This document shows positions 45,001 through 54,124 of a stretch of 64,000 nt of DNA, piece by piece. Each line of letters opens with the position of its first letter. Position 1 is the first letter of the stretch. The stretch comes from Planctomycetaceae bacterium. Its GTDB lineage: Bacteria > Planctomycetota > Planctomycetia > Planctomycetales > Planctomycetaceae. The translations under genes and the position numbers were made by a program. The stretch is from contig JAGQQG010000021.1 in NCBI GenBank assembly GCA_020426325.1, forward strand, positions 1 through 64,000. The letters are read 5' to 3'. Under the pieces are notes generated by a model that saw only the letters and a program-made list of their open reading frames with translations, was not told where the DNA came from and did no database searches.

Positions 45001-45965
45001 GAACGCGGCCCAAGCCGATTTGGACAGCCGACACGATCGAAGGGACCGATGTCGTCTCGCTCGCTCTGACGAAGAACGCTGCATTGATGGTGTACGAGGT
45101 CCCGCAGATCGCAGAGATCCGAACTCAATGGGTGCTCGTGTCGCTGGATCTGGAGACGGGCAAAGCGAATTGGGAACAGGCCCTGGATGAACCAGTTCAG
45201 CCGGGCAGCCTGACGATCGATCGAGACGGACGGATTCTGCTCACGCAGTCGAACGGGCATGTGCTCTGCTTTGGGGACGGCGATGCGGTCCGCGAGAATA
45301 TCAAGTCAACGCTGGCACTCATCAAAAATCACCCGGAAGCTACACCGGAGGCGGCGAAGCTGCTGGTCCGTACGCTGAAGACATCACAGGGGGGGGACGT
45401 CCGACGTCTGGCTCTCAGCAGTTTGCATGAGTTGGGCATCGACTTCGACGGCGAGGCTCGACGGAACGGTGCTCTCACCCGCTGGATGGTCGTCGGTCCG
45501 TTCCCCTTCAACACAGAGTATGACGCTGACGCAGAATTCCTCGGAGAGCCGTCCATCGACGTACGGAACGATCCGGTCTTCAACGATCGCACTTTGCCAT
45601 GGTGGCACAAACTGAGCGACAACCCCAACGGCATGATTGACCTCGCAGAAATGTATGGCCGTCTGGTGGGGGCGGCTGCATACGGCTACGCCGAGTTTGA
45701 ACTCGACGAAGATCGGGAGATGTTGCTGCAGATCGGCAGTAACGACGGCTTCCTCTGCTGGTTGGACGGCGAGTTTGTTGGCCGCTTCGATGGACAGCGA
45801 GCCTATGCTCCTGACCAGAACGTGCTGGAAGTCACTGGTAAGCGGGGGAAGAACCGCATCCTGCTGAAGATCACGCAGGCCGGATCACGCTGGGCGTTCG
45901 GCGTTCGCCTGACAGACCCAGATGGACAACCGATCGAAGTTAAGCACCCGGAGGAAGCCGACTGA
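42072..45965 (+). CDS. secreted PQQ-type propeller with methyltransferase-like N-domain
   Basis: A 1297-residue protein. TTG start (GGAACG just before) opens a signal peptide (ISRFTLAAFLILLLAEFPTAAA). Residues ~35-200 resemble a SAM-methyltransferase fold (ICAVLGWDDPEFLIRLAKSS, IHAIDSDQELVAATQKEVDA, MIDLVVAVDLEPDD, LRTLRPLGVAIIGG), but the glycine-rich loop is altered. PQQ/YVTN-like propeller repeats then run to about residue 1100: GTILWSRKLPDGYLVH, AIDAASGRLQWSYLTAGPIL, GYVYALEAATGELLWKFRA and DGTYVYALDAKTGRIKWQN. The C-terminus (MLLQIGSNDGFLCWLDGEFV) resembles a PA14-type module. Known planctomycete proteins have this arrangement; function unknown. Confidence 0.8.
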   Translation: MISRFTLAAFLILLLAEFPTAAAEDGAPSTAAGMQRLVNRVLQVRSDSPGICAVLGWDDPEFLIRLAKSSDLLIHAIDSDQELVAATQKEVDAAGLYGRRVVIERSEWQQLPYSNDMIDLVVAVDLEPDDLERLSAAEVLRTLRPLGVAIIGGSAKTDEGSSSLSKSELKEWLKQAGVENVEPEQNDQGLFAVITKPALEGADDWSHWEHGPDNNPVSVDEVIRAPYMTKWLGTPYYISMPAITTAAGGRLFNAIGHIAHHKREEPWLNTLLARNGYNGTILWSRKLPDGYLVHRSAFIATDDVFYMIDTDGSGCLMLDPETGDELGRLNIPGTRGQWKWMAIKNGVLFGLVGDEKDPAETTIVRSERSHWSWGELSKGYYEDRVPWGFGKRVFAYDLKKEERLWDHEEEQLIDSRSMVIGDDRLYLYSPDARLASLDSRTGYVVWTNEDTDVQKLIEQPGQGLASTPGFRSMTYCVHTPEALIYQAQTRANVVSISTRDGSLLWTKPKTTNNPNALFIDQKVALGIGENGTTLMVDPASGEVSANLEFTKRSCARLTATADSLFCRGWPEGLTRYDRKTGKVSFNGAFRPACNDGVIAANGLAYLGPWPCDCNLMLLGRVAMTSAGDFDFSQPAVEAERLQTADQKDAVTALDESDSDWWTYRSGIDRSASTDVSIANGVSHIWEFAPPGEVQSTATTTAGGFVFVGASDGSVRAIDAASGRLQWSYLTAGPILHPPTIWQGRAYVGSGDGYVYALEAATGELLWKFRAAPVERRIPLYGSLSSTWPVHSGVLVSDGVVYCAAGIIDQDGTYVYALDAKTGRIKWQNTSSGHLDPELRKGVSAHGDLTIADGRLWMPGGNIVSPAAYDLETGEYVGSTPGDGSPKSNRGEEIGTFRDHTVIVGGRLRFAPMEDIVNPGQFDARVIGNDGSLSPPVNLHQGQIPPAWSDEYVLMVDGRLSVPAFYTADAIEDFLSDGTRPKPIWTADTIEGTDVVSLALTKNAALMVYEVPQIAEIRTQWVLVSLDLETGKANWEQALDEPVQPGSLTIDRDGRILLTQSNGHVLCFGDGDAVRENIKSTLALIKNHPEATPEAAKLLVRTLKTSQGGDVRRLALSSLHELGIDFDGEARRNGALTRWMVVGPFPFNTEYDADAEFLGEPSIDVRNDPVFNDRTLPWWHKLSDNPNGMIDLAEMYGRLVGAAAYGYAEFELDEDREMLLQIGSNDGFLCWLDGEFVGRFDGQRAYAPDQNVLEVTGKRGKNRILLKITQAGSRWAFGVRLTDPDGQPIEVKHPEEAD

Positions 45966-45990
45966 CTTCACACTTCGATGCGATCACGGG

Positions 45991-47136
45991 TCACGACTTC
46001 CGCAGGACGAAGAAGGTGATCAGCGCAAAGACTCCCAGAGCGAGAGTCATCGCTAGCAACGTCATGTTGATCGGAGTCAGCGCATCGTGAGCCTCTGATG
46101 AGGATCCAGAAGTTTGCAGCGGTGCTGGACGTAATTCTTCAGCCTTCACGTCCTGTGAAGGGAGTAGGTCGACCGTGTCAGCAGCAAAGCTGGGCAGGAC
46201 GGATGCCAGCGTGCTGTCATCCACGTCCTCCGTGGGGTCACGCAGATAGACGATGCTCGAATCCTCCTCGTCTCCCCAAACAAGCGGCAGGTCGACACCC
46301 AGCGTATGGATCGGCTTCGAGCAGGAGCAATCAAGGGCTGCCTGCTCGAAGAGGTCAGCCATTGTCGCTTGTGTGATCGCAGGACCGCGTAGTGGCGGGG
46401 ACATCAGCTTGCCGCGCCCGAAGACGACACCCACCCAATCTGGATCGTCGGGCCGAATGCCTGCGAACGACACCAGCAGCTCCTCCTGCGGATCAGTCCG
46501 GTCGAGTTCAATGATCGAGAACCCCAGGCGTTCCGACCCGGACCAGTTCTCGACTGCTTCATCAACAGTCGCTCTTGCAATGCCATCGCTGTCGAGCGAA
46601 GGGGAAAAAAGGACGACCGCCAAGTGATCGACGACCTGCTGCCGAATCTGTTCACGCACGGGCGACGTCAACAATCCGTCCCGCTGTTCATCTGACGGCC
46701 CAGGTTCCCAATGGTTGATTACGAATGAATCTCCGGTCGCGTTGTTCTTCCCGATCAGGGCAACGACCGGAACAACAGGCGGAGCAGAGGGGATGCCGTA
46801 CTCATCCCAATCGACGCTCGGATCATCCGTGTCGACGAGCACGAGTTTGAGATTCAAGTCGTGGGCAGGTCCCTCCAGCCAATCGTTCAGGTCTTCCGCA
46901 AGAGCATTCCCGACCGGATCTTCGGTCGTTGCAAAGATGCATAGCCGATGCACGTCGCGAGGCGCCCGCATGGCCGCATCCCGCACAATTTCATCACAGG
47001 CCGACACCGGCAACGATGCGATCAACCCGAAAAAAACCGAGCGAAATCCCCACCAGACAAGGAGCGACAAGACATCAAATCTGTTAACCATATGCAAAAT
47101 CGGAACTTGACCGTTCACATGAAATGACACGCTCAT
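45991..47136 (-). CDS. secreted or membrane-anchored protein, function unknown
   Basis: A 381-residue protein with a hydrophobic N-terminus (DVLSLLVWWGFRSVFFGLIASLPVSACDE) and a C-terminal transmembrane helix (NMTLLAMTLALGVFALITFFVLR). The middle has two thioredoxin-like stretches: RLCIFATTEDPVGNALAEDLNDWLEG, and LVLVDTDDPSVDWDEYGIPSAPPVVPVVALIG. A CSCS motif follows. It looks like a periplasmic protein tethered to the inner membrane. Start 47136 or Met 47091 (nearer the signal peptide). Convergent with the PQQ-propeller gene (25 bp). Confidence 0.6.
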   Translation of the reverse strand: MSVSFHVNGQVPILHMVNRFDVLSLLVWWGFRSVFFGLIASLPVSACDEIVRDAAMRAPRDVHRLCIFATTEDPVGNALAEDLNDWLEGPAHDLNLKLVLVDTDDPSVDWDEYGIPSAPPVVPVVALIGKNNATGDSFVINHWEPGPSDEQRDGLLTSPVREQIRQQVVDHLAVVLFSPSLDSDGIARATVDEAVENWSGSERLGFSIIELDRTDPQEELLVSFAGIRPDDPDWVGVVFGRGKLMSPPLRGPAITQATMADLFEQAALDCSCSKPIHTLGVDLPLVWGDEEDSSIVYLRDPTEDVDDSTLASVLPSFAADTVDLLPSQDVKAEELRPAPLQTSGSSSEAHDALTPINMTLLAMTLALGVFALITFFVLRKS

Positions 47137-47332
47137 CAGTCTACCAGATTACGTCGAGACAAGCCCAGAAGGTAGGCTCTTGCTCTTCAGATGAGCCTTA
47201 CGGATTTGCATTCATTTCTGAACAACTTTGGAGCACATCTCAATTGTGCATCTGGCTCACGGTGTCATTCGCATCGCGTCAGTACGACGTCTAATGCCAT
47301 GACAAGGTGCAACGAAAGAGTGCATACACCAA

Positions 47333-47773
47333 TTACTTCTGTACGCATCTGGTAGACCGTAGGAATGCGATCGTGAGAAGAATCCAGGTCGCGATGCTGA
47401 TGCCGAACGCAAACAACCATTGCAAATTCTTTTCTCGCTTGATGGCTTCCATTGGGGACTTCGGCATGTCTGAGTAGATGTCGTCATCATCGAAGCCGTC
47501 TGCAGGAGACGACATATTGGGGCCGAACGACACGACTCGCACGATTCGATCTTCGTCGTTGACAAACTGGTATGGCTGTCCCCACGGATCAACTGGTGGA
47601 CCCAAACCATCGTCGGAATCCGAGGAATGGGGATCAGCGAGATATCGGACCTGATTGTAGGCGTGGCTGATCCGCGACTCTGATAGCGACTGCTCGATGT
47701 TCGGGGCCAACATGAGCAGGACCACAAAAGACAAACCACCCAACACTGTGATGGTGAGAAACTTCACAATCAT
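47333..47773 (-). CDS. orphan GspG-like protein with extra C-terminal helix
   Basis: A 146-residue protein. The N-terminus is hydrophobic (MIVKFLTITVLGGLSFVVLLML). The core has DPWGQPYQFVN, then VVSFGPNMSSPADGFDDDDIYSD, which matches the C-terminal Ca2+-binding loop of type II secretion pseudopilins (DPWGNPYxY...GADGxxGGxxxDxDI). The C-terminus adds a second transmembrane helix (WLFAFGISIATWILLTIAFL), which normal pseudopilins lack. No other gsp genes are nearby. It may have been co-opted from secretion. Divergent from the DUF1501 gene. Confidence 0.6.
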   Translation of the reverse strand: MIVKFLTITVLGGLSFVVLLMLAPNIEQSLSESRISHAYNQVRYLADPHSSDSDDGLGPPVDPWGQPYQFVNDEDRIVRVVSFGPNMSSPADGFDDDDIYSDMPKSPMEAIKREKNLQWLFAFGISIATWILLTIAFLRSTRCVQK

Positions 47774-48160
47774 TGATTCTCTGAACCCCTCTGAGGTGGG
47801 TGTTCATTTCCCATTATAAAGCATCAGACTACGCAAAGTTGCTGCTGAGGACGTTATCCCAATTGACGGTGCTGGACCAGTGGCCGAAGAGGGTGTTGTT
47901 GAATTGGGTGCCGTCGGACAGGCCCACGACTCAGCGACAATTGGCAGCTGGCAGCGAGGCCGGCGATGGTCTTCAGTCTACCATCAAACGCCGCTGCATT
48001 CCCGTCATGCCATTCTGTATCACAGCAAAACCGCTGGTTTTCATGTGAGAATTGTCCAATCCGAGTTTACTCTGGCGTCAAATGGGCCTCTCATTGTGTA
48101 GAATGAATTGAGACTCCTGCGGATTGGCGGAGTCTATGCATTTGTGAGGAATCACCAAAC
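47774..48160. other. 387-bp gap with a coding remnant
   Basis: On the minus strand, 47829-47930 is a 34-codon open segment reading SDGTQFNNTLFGHWSSTVNW then DNVLSSNFA before a stop. It is protein-like but has no start and stops immediately upstream, so it is probably a gene fragment. The rest is featureless apart from the promoter region of the DUF1501 gene. Confidence 0.35.
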
Positions 48161-49570
48161 ATGAACTGCAATCGATTCTCTCTGGTGTTGACCCGTCGTG
48201 ATATGCTTCGCGTGAGCGGTGCAGGGTTTGGCTCGCTCGCGCTGGCGGGACTTTGTCAGAACGAGGTTCATGCTGCAGGGCCATTGACACCCAGGCAGCC
48301 TCCGTTCCCGGCACGGGCCAAACGAGTGATCTTTCTGTTCATGCATGGCGGTCCGTCGCAGATGGACACCTTTGATTACAAACCGCAGCTGACGAAGGAT
48401 CATGGCAAGCCGCTGCCATTCGACAAGCCTCGTGTGTTCTCGGCGGAAACGGGCAACCTGCTGGGGTCGCCGTGGAAGTTCGCTCAGCACGGGGAGTCAG
48501 GGGCGTGGGTGAGCGAACTGTTCCCCGAGGTCGCCAAGTGCGTGGATGACCTGTGCATCATCAATTCCATGTGCGGCTCCAACTCACGGCACGGCGGGGC
48601 GCTGCTCGAACTCCACACCGGCAGCGACACGTTCGTCCGACCGAGTATGGGATCGTGGATTACTTATGGACTGGGGACGGAAAACCAGAACCTGCCGGGG
48701 TACATCACGATCTGCCCGACACTCACCCACGGCGGCGCTAACGCCTACGGGTCAGCCTTTCTCCCTGCGGACTTTCAGGGGACACCGCTCGGCAACGCGA
48801 GTATTCCGTCTGATCAGGCAAAGATTCCGTTCATCGAAAACCACGAAGGGCTTTCACCAGTCGTACAGCGACAGGAGTTGAGTTTTCTCGAACAGATGAA
48901 CCGGAGACGACTCGAACAGACCGGTCCGGACTCCGATCTCGAGGGGCGCATCAACTCGTTCGAACTGGCATATCGCATGCAGATGGCTGCGCCTGAGTTG
49001 CAGGACATCAGCAGCGAGTCGGAGTCGACTCAGAAGGCGTACGGTCTCGATAACGAGATGACACGGAACTTCGGCATCCAGTGTCTGATGGCCCGTCGCT
49101 TCGCTGAGCAGGGAGTACGATTTGTGCAGGCAACCCACAGTTACAAATGGGATCAGCACGGCGGTCTCAAGACGGACCTGCCTCGCAACTGCAAGGAAGT
49201 CGACCAACCGATTTCAGCTCTGTTGCGGGATCTCAAGTCTCGCGGGATGCTCGACGAGACGCTCGTCCTCTGGGGGGGCGAGTTCGGTCGGACCCCCGTC
49301 TCACAGGGAGGCGAGAATGGTCGCGACCACAACCCGCAGGGATACACCATGTGGATGGCCGGCGGCGGTGTGAAACCGGGCCTCGTCTACGGAGCAACTG
49401 ACGACTACAGCTACTACGCTGTGCAGAACAAAGTGCATTTGCATGATCTGCATGCGACATTACTACATCTACTGGGGTTCGATCACACCAAGCTGACATA
49501 TCGCTATGCCGGTCGGGATTTCCGCCTGACCGACGTCCACGGCGAAGTCGTGCACGACATCATTGCGTGA
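48161..49570 (+). CDS. Tat-exported DUF1501 protein
   Basis: A 469-residue DUF1501 protein of the alkaline-phosphatase/sulfatase-like superfamily, common in planctomycetes. The twin-Arg signal LTRRDMLRVSGAGFGSLALAG directs export by Tat. Core motifs are IFLFMHGGPSQMDTFDYKP, NSMCGSNSRHGGALLELHTG, RFVQATHSYKWDQHGG, LVLWGGEFGRTPVSQGGENGRDHNPQGYTMWMAGGG, and the C-terminal HLHDLHATLLHLLGFDHTKLTYRYAGRDFRLTDV. It is often paired with a PVC haem protein gene; one lies convergent just downstream. Enzymatic activity is unknown. Confidence 0.92.
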   Translation: MNCNRFSLVLTRRDMLRVSGAGFGSLALAGLCQNEVHAAGPLTPRQPPFPARAKRVIFLFMHGGPSQMDTFDYKPQLTKDHGKPLPFDKPRVFSAETGNLLGSPWKFAQHGESGAWVSELFPEVAKCVDDLCIINSMCGSNSRHGGALLELHTGSDTFVRPSMGSWITYGLGTENQNLPGYITICPTLTHGGANAYGSAFLPADFQGTPLGNASIPSDQAKIPFIENHEGLSPVVQRQELSFLEQMNRRRLEQTGPDSDLEGRINSFELAYRMQMAAPELQDISSESESTQKAYGLDNEMTRNFGIQCLMARRFAEQGVRFVQATHSYKWDQHGGLKTDLPRNCKEVDQPISALLRDLKSRGMLDETLVLWGGEFGRTPVSQGGENGRDHNPQGYTMWMAGGGVKPGLVYGATDDYSYYAVQNKVHLHDLHATLLHLLGFDHTKLTYRYAGRDFRLTDVHGEVVHDIIA

Positions 49571-49579
49571 CCGCGCGGC

Positions 49580-49620
49580 GATCGTTTAGCCGCACATTTG
49601 AAATGTGCGGCTAAACGATC
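49580..49620. terminator. perfect 20-bp hairpin between convergent genes
   Basis: GATCGTTTAGCCGCACATTT pairs with AAATGTGCGGCTAAACGATC with a single G between them. It follows the DUF1501 stop by 10 bp and its right end overlaps the stop codon of the convergent PVC haem gene (49619-49621), so it can terminate both. There is little T-run. Confidence 0.75.
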
Positions 49621-52600
49621 ACGGCTCATCCGCCTGCAAATACGCAAACAAGTCTCTCAACTCCTGCGGTTTGAGTGGCTTGAGCACGTTCTCCGGCATT
49701 AACGATGCCGACATGGCGTGCATCATGTCGATGTCGCCTCGGGGGACGGTCGTGCGTTCGTCCTTGGCACTGACAAACGTCAGTTCACTCGGAGTCTGGT
49801 CGATGAGCAATCCGGTGATGATTCGACCATCAGTCGTGAGCACTGTGTAGCTGAGGTACTCCTTACGAATCTGTGCACTTGGATCGACGAGACTGACGAG
49901 CAGGAAGTTCTGATCCTTGCGATTGGCTTTGGTGAGGTCCGGCCCGATTTCCTTGCCCTCGCCATGCAGTTTGTGACAGATGGCGCAGGTCTTCGTGAAG
50001 AGCTGACGGCCTGTCGCAAGGTCGCCCGTGCCGGCTCGCAGGTCGTTCTCAATACGACGAATCTCCGCCAGCTTCTCCTCCGGTGTTCCCGGTCGAATCT
50101 CTCCCCAGTGCCTGATGACGAGTGCATCGATCTCGTCGCTGTCCAGCAGGGCGACGCGACGAAGTTGGTCGACGTCGATTTCGCCGGTCGCGTATTCGCC
50201 CGTGTCCACGAGTTGCAGAAGCGCGAGCGCTGATGCCTCTCTGCCGAGTATCAGGTCTTCCGTTTGCGTACGGAGGTCTGGAGGCAGACCAGGAAGAAGC
50301 TCAATCAACCGAGCCGAAATTGTGGGATCAGGGAATTGGCCAAGCACGCGCAGTGCCGCCTTTTGGACGGCCATCGACTGGGTGGAACCGATGATCGGCA
50401 GCAGCTGACTGACGCATGACTCGTTGCCCAGTTCCGTGAGTATCTCGAACATCGCTAATCGAATGGTCTCATCGGTCTGCGGGTCCGTCGCGAGTGTGAC
50501 GATCCGCTCGTGGGCTTCACGTTTGCCGAGTCGTGTCGCGAGACGGAGCAGAAGCGGGTCGGTTGTCTCATCATCCCAGTGGTCTGCAATCACACTGTCC
50601 AACTCGTTCGGGATCGCGTCAAACCGATTGGCGGAGCGCGGGTTGTTGACTCGTCGGGTCGCGATGTCGTTGAATCGAGACCCGGAAGGCAAACCGGTCA
50701 GCCGCTTGCGTCCGATGAGTTTCAACCCGGCGTCCAACGCTTCCATCATCCGCCGTCGCTCGGCATCGCTCAGCATGCCATTCAGGATATGAGAACAAGC
50801 GGTGAATGATTCCGGTGTCCCTTCAGCGGCATATCGTTTCACCAGCCGTTCCATCAGGAAGTCACGAATCATCGGCGTCTGCCTGGTATCGAGACCTGTG
50901 AACATCCCTAGAATGTCATTCGTTGAGGTGACGGCATGCCGCTCGATTGCCCACCAGACCTGCAGCGGGATGTGTGGGTCGTTTTGAATCCCGTCTCGCG
51001 TCGCGATCACATGGGCAATCGGAAGTGCCTGCTCCGCCGGGAGACGACCCGCCGTGCTCGCGAGTTGACTCAAAACCCAAAGACTTTGTTCACCTTTCGC
51101 CAGATCAACCAGCAGACCGGACATCACATCTGAGATTTGTTTGCGGTCTCCCAGCAGCCGAACAGCCCACCCTCTGACGTATGGGTTGGGGTGTGCCAGC
51201 ATGCGATGCCCAAGAAGATCGTCCAGTCCGTCAATCGAGTGCAAGGCCCACATCCACCGGAGTGTCATCTCATCGTTCTGTAGTGAGTCGACATCGCTGA
51301 GCATCCTTCTGAGCGATTCCGCCAGTTCGGGGTCACGTCGTTCTGCGATCACACGTTGAGCCCGCGTCACCTTCCAGCCATCGTCGCTCCCAAGCCACTC
51401 CAGTAACTTTCGACTTGTGAGCGACTCCGGATCGACGTGCTTTCTGACGGGGACATCCTGCCAGCGAAGTCGAAACACGCGTCCATTGCTGCGGTCCCAT
51501 TCAGCATCGGGGTCGGGGTGAGCCGTACGCTGGTCGTGCCAGTCGGCGAAGTAAACGGCTCCGTCCGGTCCCATGACGGCGTCGCTCGGCGCAAACCATT
51601 TGTCGTTCGCTTCAACAAGTGCTCCACCGTTGAACGAGCTGAGTGTCGATGCAACTGGAAGTAATCGATGCCACCGCACTGCATGTCCGAGTGTGTCCAC
51701 GGCCATGTAAGTGTTTCGGTACTCATCAGGGAAAGATGTTCCCCGGTAGATGAAGCCCCCGACGGTGACATGTCCGCCCTGGAAGTTCTTGTGTGGGACA
51801 TGTCGAAAGTAGCCGAAGGCGTACGGGTTGTGCAGTTCACCATGTTTCTCGAAGGCCTTCTCGTAGTAGGCTCCCTGCTTGATGTCGAACACGATATAAC
51901 CGCCGTAGTTGGTGCCGGCGATCAGCCGTCCGTGCTGATCAAAATCGAGGCCCCACATGTTGCTGCCGCCTTCCGCGAACAGCTCGAACTCCTTCGTGAC
52001 CGGGTGATATCGCCAGATGCCCTGCTCGAACTCGATTCCTCGAATGTTCGCCTGAATGTTGGTGCCCTGCGTGCCGTACAGCCAACCGTCCGGTCCCCAG
52101 ACAAGCGAGTTGGCGAGTGAGCTGGAATCCTCCATCCCGAAGCCGGTCAGCAGCACTTCCGGATCGGAGTCCGGCACGTCGTCTCGGTCACGATCGGGAT
52201 AGAATAACAGATAGGGCACCTGCAGCACGAAGACACCGCCGTGCCCGAAGGCGAAGCCGGTCGTGAGATTGAGGCCCGTGGCGAAATCCTTCGCCCGATC
52301 ACACACCCCGTCGCCGTCCGTGTCTTCGAGGATCGTGATCTTGTCCGCCCCGACCGGTCCGTGCGGCGGCGGTTCGGGAACGCGGTCATACGTGGTGCGG
52401 GAATAGCGGTCGACCTTCACCCGTTCGAGTCCGGCGGGGTTCGGGTATTGCAGGTATTGAATCACCCACAGTCGACCGCTGTCATCGAAGTCGATCGCCA
52501 CCGGCTGCCGAACGTGAGGTTCGGCCGCGACTAGCTCGACGACAAACCCTTCGGGAGCTGTCATATGTTTCGCTGCTTCCACCGGCGAATAGCCCTGTGC

Positions 52601-52747
52601 GTGCAGAGATGAACTCGACGAAATGATGGTCGAAGAGATGCAAAAACAGAAGCAGTGCCGAAGAAGTGGCTGCGTCCATACTCGGCCGGTCAAGCTGTGG
52701 GACATCAATTGAGCATATGTCAGCCGGAAGAGACGTGACGTTATCAA
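49619..52747 (-). CDS. PVC-type haem-binding propeller/HEAT protein
   Basis: A 1042-residue protein of the same type as 16580-19744. TTG start with GAGGAG 6 bases upstream; a signal peptide (PLLRHCFCFCISSTIISSSSS) is followed by a propeller: APEGFVVELVAAEPHVRQPV, DEDTDGDGVCDRAKDF-like segments, GGSNMWGLDFDQHGRLIAGTNYGGY and PSDAVMGPDGAVYFADWHDQRT. HEAT repeats (about 450-880) follow. The C-terminus has the haem site CAICHKLHG, then GPDLTKANRKD and VLTTDGRIITGLLIDQT. It probably works as a periplasmic redox protein; convergent with the DUF1501 gene, the usual pairing of these families. Confidence 0.88.
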   Translation of the reverse strand: MITSRLFRLTYAQLMSHSLTGRVWTQPLLRHCFCFCISSTIISSSSSLHAQGYSPVEAAKHMTAPEGFVVELVAAEPHVRQPVAIDFDDSGRLWVIQYLQYPNPAGLERVKVDRYSRTTYDRVPEPPPHGPVGADKITILEDTDGDGVCDRAKDFATGLNLTTGFAFGHGGVFVLQVPYLLFYPDRDRDDVPDSDPEVLLTGFGMEDSSSLANSLVWGPDGWLYGTQGTNIQANIRGIEFEQGIWRYHPVTKEFELFAEGGSNMWGLDFDQHGRLIAGTNYGGYIVFDIKQGAYYEKAFEKHGELHNPYAFGYFRHVPHKNFQGGHVTVGGFIYRGTSFPDEYRNTYMAVDTLGHAVRWHRLLPVASTLSSFNGGALVEANDKWFAPSDAVMGPDGAVYFADWHDQRTAHPDPDAEWDRSNGRVFRLRWQDVPVRKHVDPESLTSRKLLEWLGSDDGWKVTRAQRVIAERRDPELAESLRRMLSDVDSLQNDEMTLRWMWALHSIDGLDDLLGHRMLAHPNPYVRGWAVRLLGDRKQISDVMSGLLVDLAKGEQSLWVLSQLASTAGRLPAEQALPIAHVIATRDGIQNDPHIPLQVWWAIERHAVTSTNDILGMFTGLDTRQTPMIRDFLMERLVKRYAAEGTPESFTACSHILNGMLSDAERRRMMEALDAGLKLIGRKRLTGLPSGSRFNDIATRRVNNPRSANRFDAIPNELDSVIADHWDDETTDPLLLRLATRLGKREAHERIVTLATDPQTDETIRLAMFEILTELGNESCVSQLLPIIGSTQSMAVQKAALRVLGQFPDPTISARLIELLPGLPPDLRTQTEDLILGREASALALLQLVDTGEYATGEIDVDQLRRVALLDSDEIDALVIRHWGEIRPGTPEEKLAEIRRIENDLRAGTGDLATGRQLFTKTCAICHKLHGEGKEIGPDLTKANRKDQNFLLVSLVDPSAQIRKEYLSYTVLTTDGRIITGLLIDQTPSELTFVSAKDERTTVPRGDIDMMHAMSASLMPENVLKPLKPQELRDLFAYLQADEP

Positions 52748-52786
52748 TGGATTCTCCTCAGGGACAACGAGGGAATATGTCGAAGG

Positions 52787-54124
52787 TTAGAGCGGCTCTG
52801 GAGTGACCCAGTAGCCGCCGAGGGCGTGGTCGAACCTGGCTTCGGTGCCCCGGTGCTTGGCGTCGATCTTCCCATCCGCGAAGACTGTTTTGCCCATCAC
52901 CCACGTACGGACCGGCAGGCCCGTGAACGTCTCACCGTCCCACGGAGTCCAGCCGCACTTGGTCACCTGGTCCTTGTTGCGGATCGTGTGTCGCTTGCGG
53001 AGGTTGACCAGTACGAGGTCCGCATCGTACCCCTCAGCAATGCGGCCTTTGTTAACGATGTCCCATACGCGAGCAGGGGCGTCACACATCCAACCGACGA
53101 CCTGCTCCAGCGTGCAGCGGCTTTCATTAACAGCGTTGAGCATCAGGGCGAGTGAGTTTTCGACGGCGGGCAGACCGGATGGCGATTGCGGATAGGGTTG
53201 GTTTTTCTCTTCGAGCGTGTGCGGTGCATGGTCGGTGGCGATCACCTGAATCTGGCCGTCGTTGAGTCCCCGCCAGAGTGCAGCGTTGTCGACAGGCGAC
53301 TTGATGGAGGGGTTCATCTGCACCAGTGAACCGAGACGTTTGTAATCTTCGACATTGAATAACAAATGATGCGGGCACGCCTCTGCGGTCAGGATGTCTC
53401 CGTGATCCGCAATGATCGGCAGTTCGTCAGCAGTCGAAACGTGCAACACATGGAAGCGGTGATTGTGACGCCTCGCCAGATCGACGGCCCGCTGCGTGGC
53501 AATGACAGCTGCTTTGTGGTCACGGATTTTCGAATGGTCAGCATATTCCGAACCACCGTGTAGCCGTTCTGCGTTCGCACGCACTGTCGCCTCGTCTTCG
53601 CAGTGAGCGCAAATTGGGAGTGTCGTCTCTGCGAAGATCCGTTCGAGGGCCTCCTGCTCGTCGACCAGAAGGTTGCCCGTACTGGACCCGATGAAGATTT
53701 TGATGCCGGGCGTGCGGTCTGTCTTGTTCAGCTCAGCAATGTTGTCCGGTGTCGCACCGATGTAGAAGCCGTAGTTGACGACACACTTTGACGCTGCCAG
53801 TTCGAGCTTGTCTGCGAGGGCCGCACGTGTGATCGTCGCAGGTTTGGTGTTGGGCATCTCCAGAAACGTCGTGACTCCGCCTTTGGCACAGGCGAGCGAG
53901 CCGGTATGCAGATCTTCCTTGTGTGTCAGGCCGGGATCTCGGAAGTGAACCTGATCGTCAATGACTCCGGGCAAAAGGTGAAAGCCAGACGCATCGACGA
54001 TGTCATCCGCCTGGGTAGCTTTGCTGGCAGCGACGTCGAGAATGGTGTTGTCCTCGATGAGCACATCCGTCTTCTGAGTTCCGTCAGGCAGAACACAGTG
54101 GGCGTTCCGAATCAGCGTCCGCAT
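52787..54124 (-). CDS. pyrC: dihydroorotase
   Basis: A 445-residue class I dihydroorotase (pyrimidine synthesis, ring closure of carbamoyl aspartate). [23 protein letters not shown] (HxH and substrate Asp/Arg), GIKIFIGSS (carboxylated Lys), [11 protein letters not shown] and [15 protein letters not shown] (His ligands), CPHHLLF and [14 protein letters not shown] (barrel-end Asp) all align with the family. C-terminal [20 protein letters not shown] closes the composite domain. Planctomycete members are often of this long PyrC-like type. A strong stem-loop lies about 160 bp upstream of its ATG. Confidence 0.93.
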   Translation of the reverse strand: MRTLIRNAHCVLPDGTQKTDVLIEDNTILDVAASKATQADDIVDASGFHLLPGVIDDQVHFRDPGLTHKEDLHTGSLACAKGGVTTFLEMPNTKPATITRAALADKLELAASKCVVNYGFYIGATPDNIAELNKTDRTPGIKIFIGSSTGNLLVDEQEALERIFAETTLPICAHCEDEATVRANAERLHGGSEYADHSKIRDHKAAVIATQRAVDLARRHNHRFHVLHVSTADELPIIADHGDILTAEACPHHLLFNVEDYKRLGSLVQMNPSIKSPVDNAALWRGLNDGQIQVIATDHAPHTLEEKNQPYPQSPSGLPAVENSLALMLNAVNESRCTLEQVVGWMCDAPARVWDIVNKGRIAEGYDADLVLVNLRKRHTIRNKDQVTKCGWTPWDGETFTGLPVRTWVMGKTVFADGKIDAKHRGTEARFDHALGGYWVTPEPL

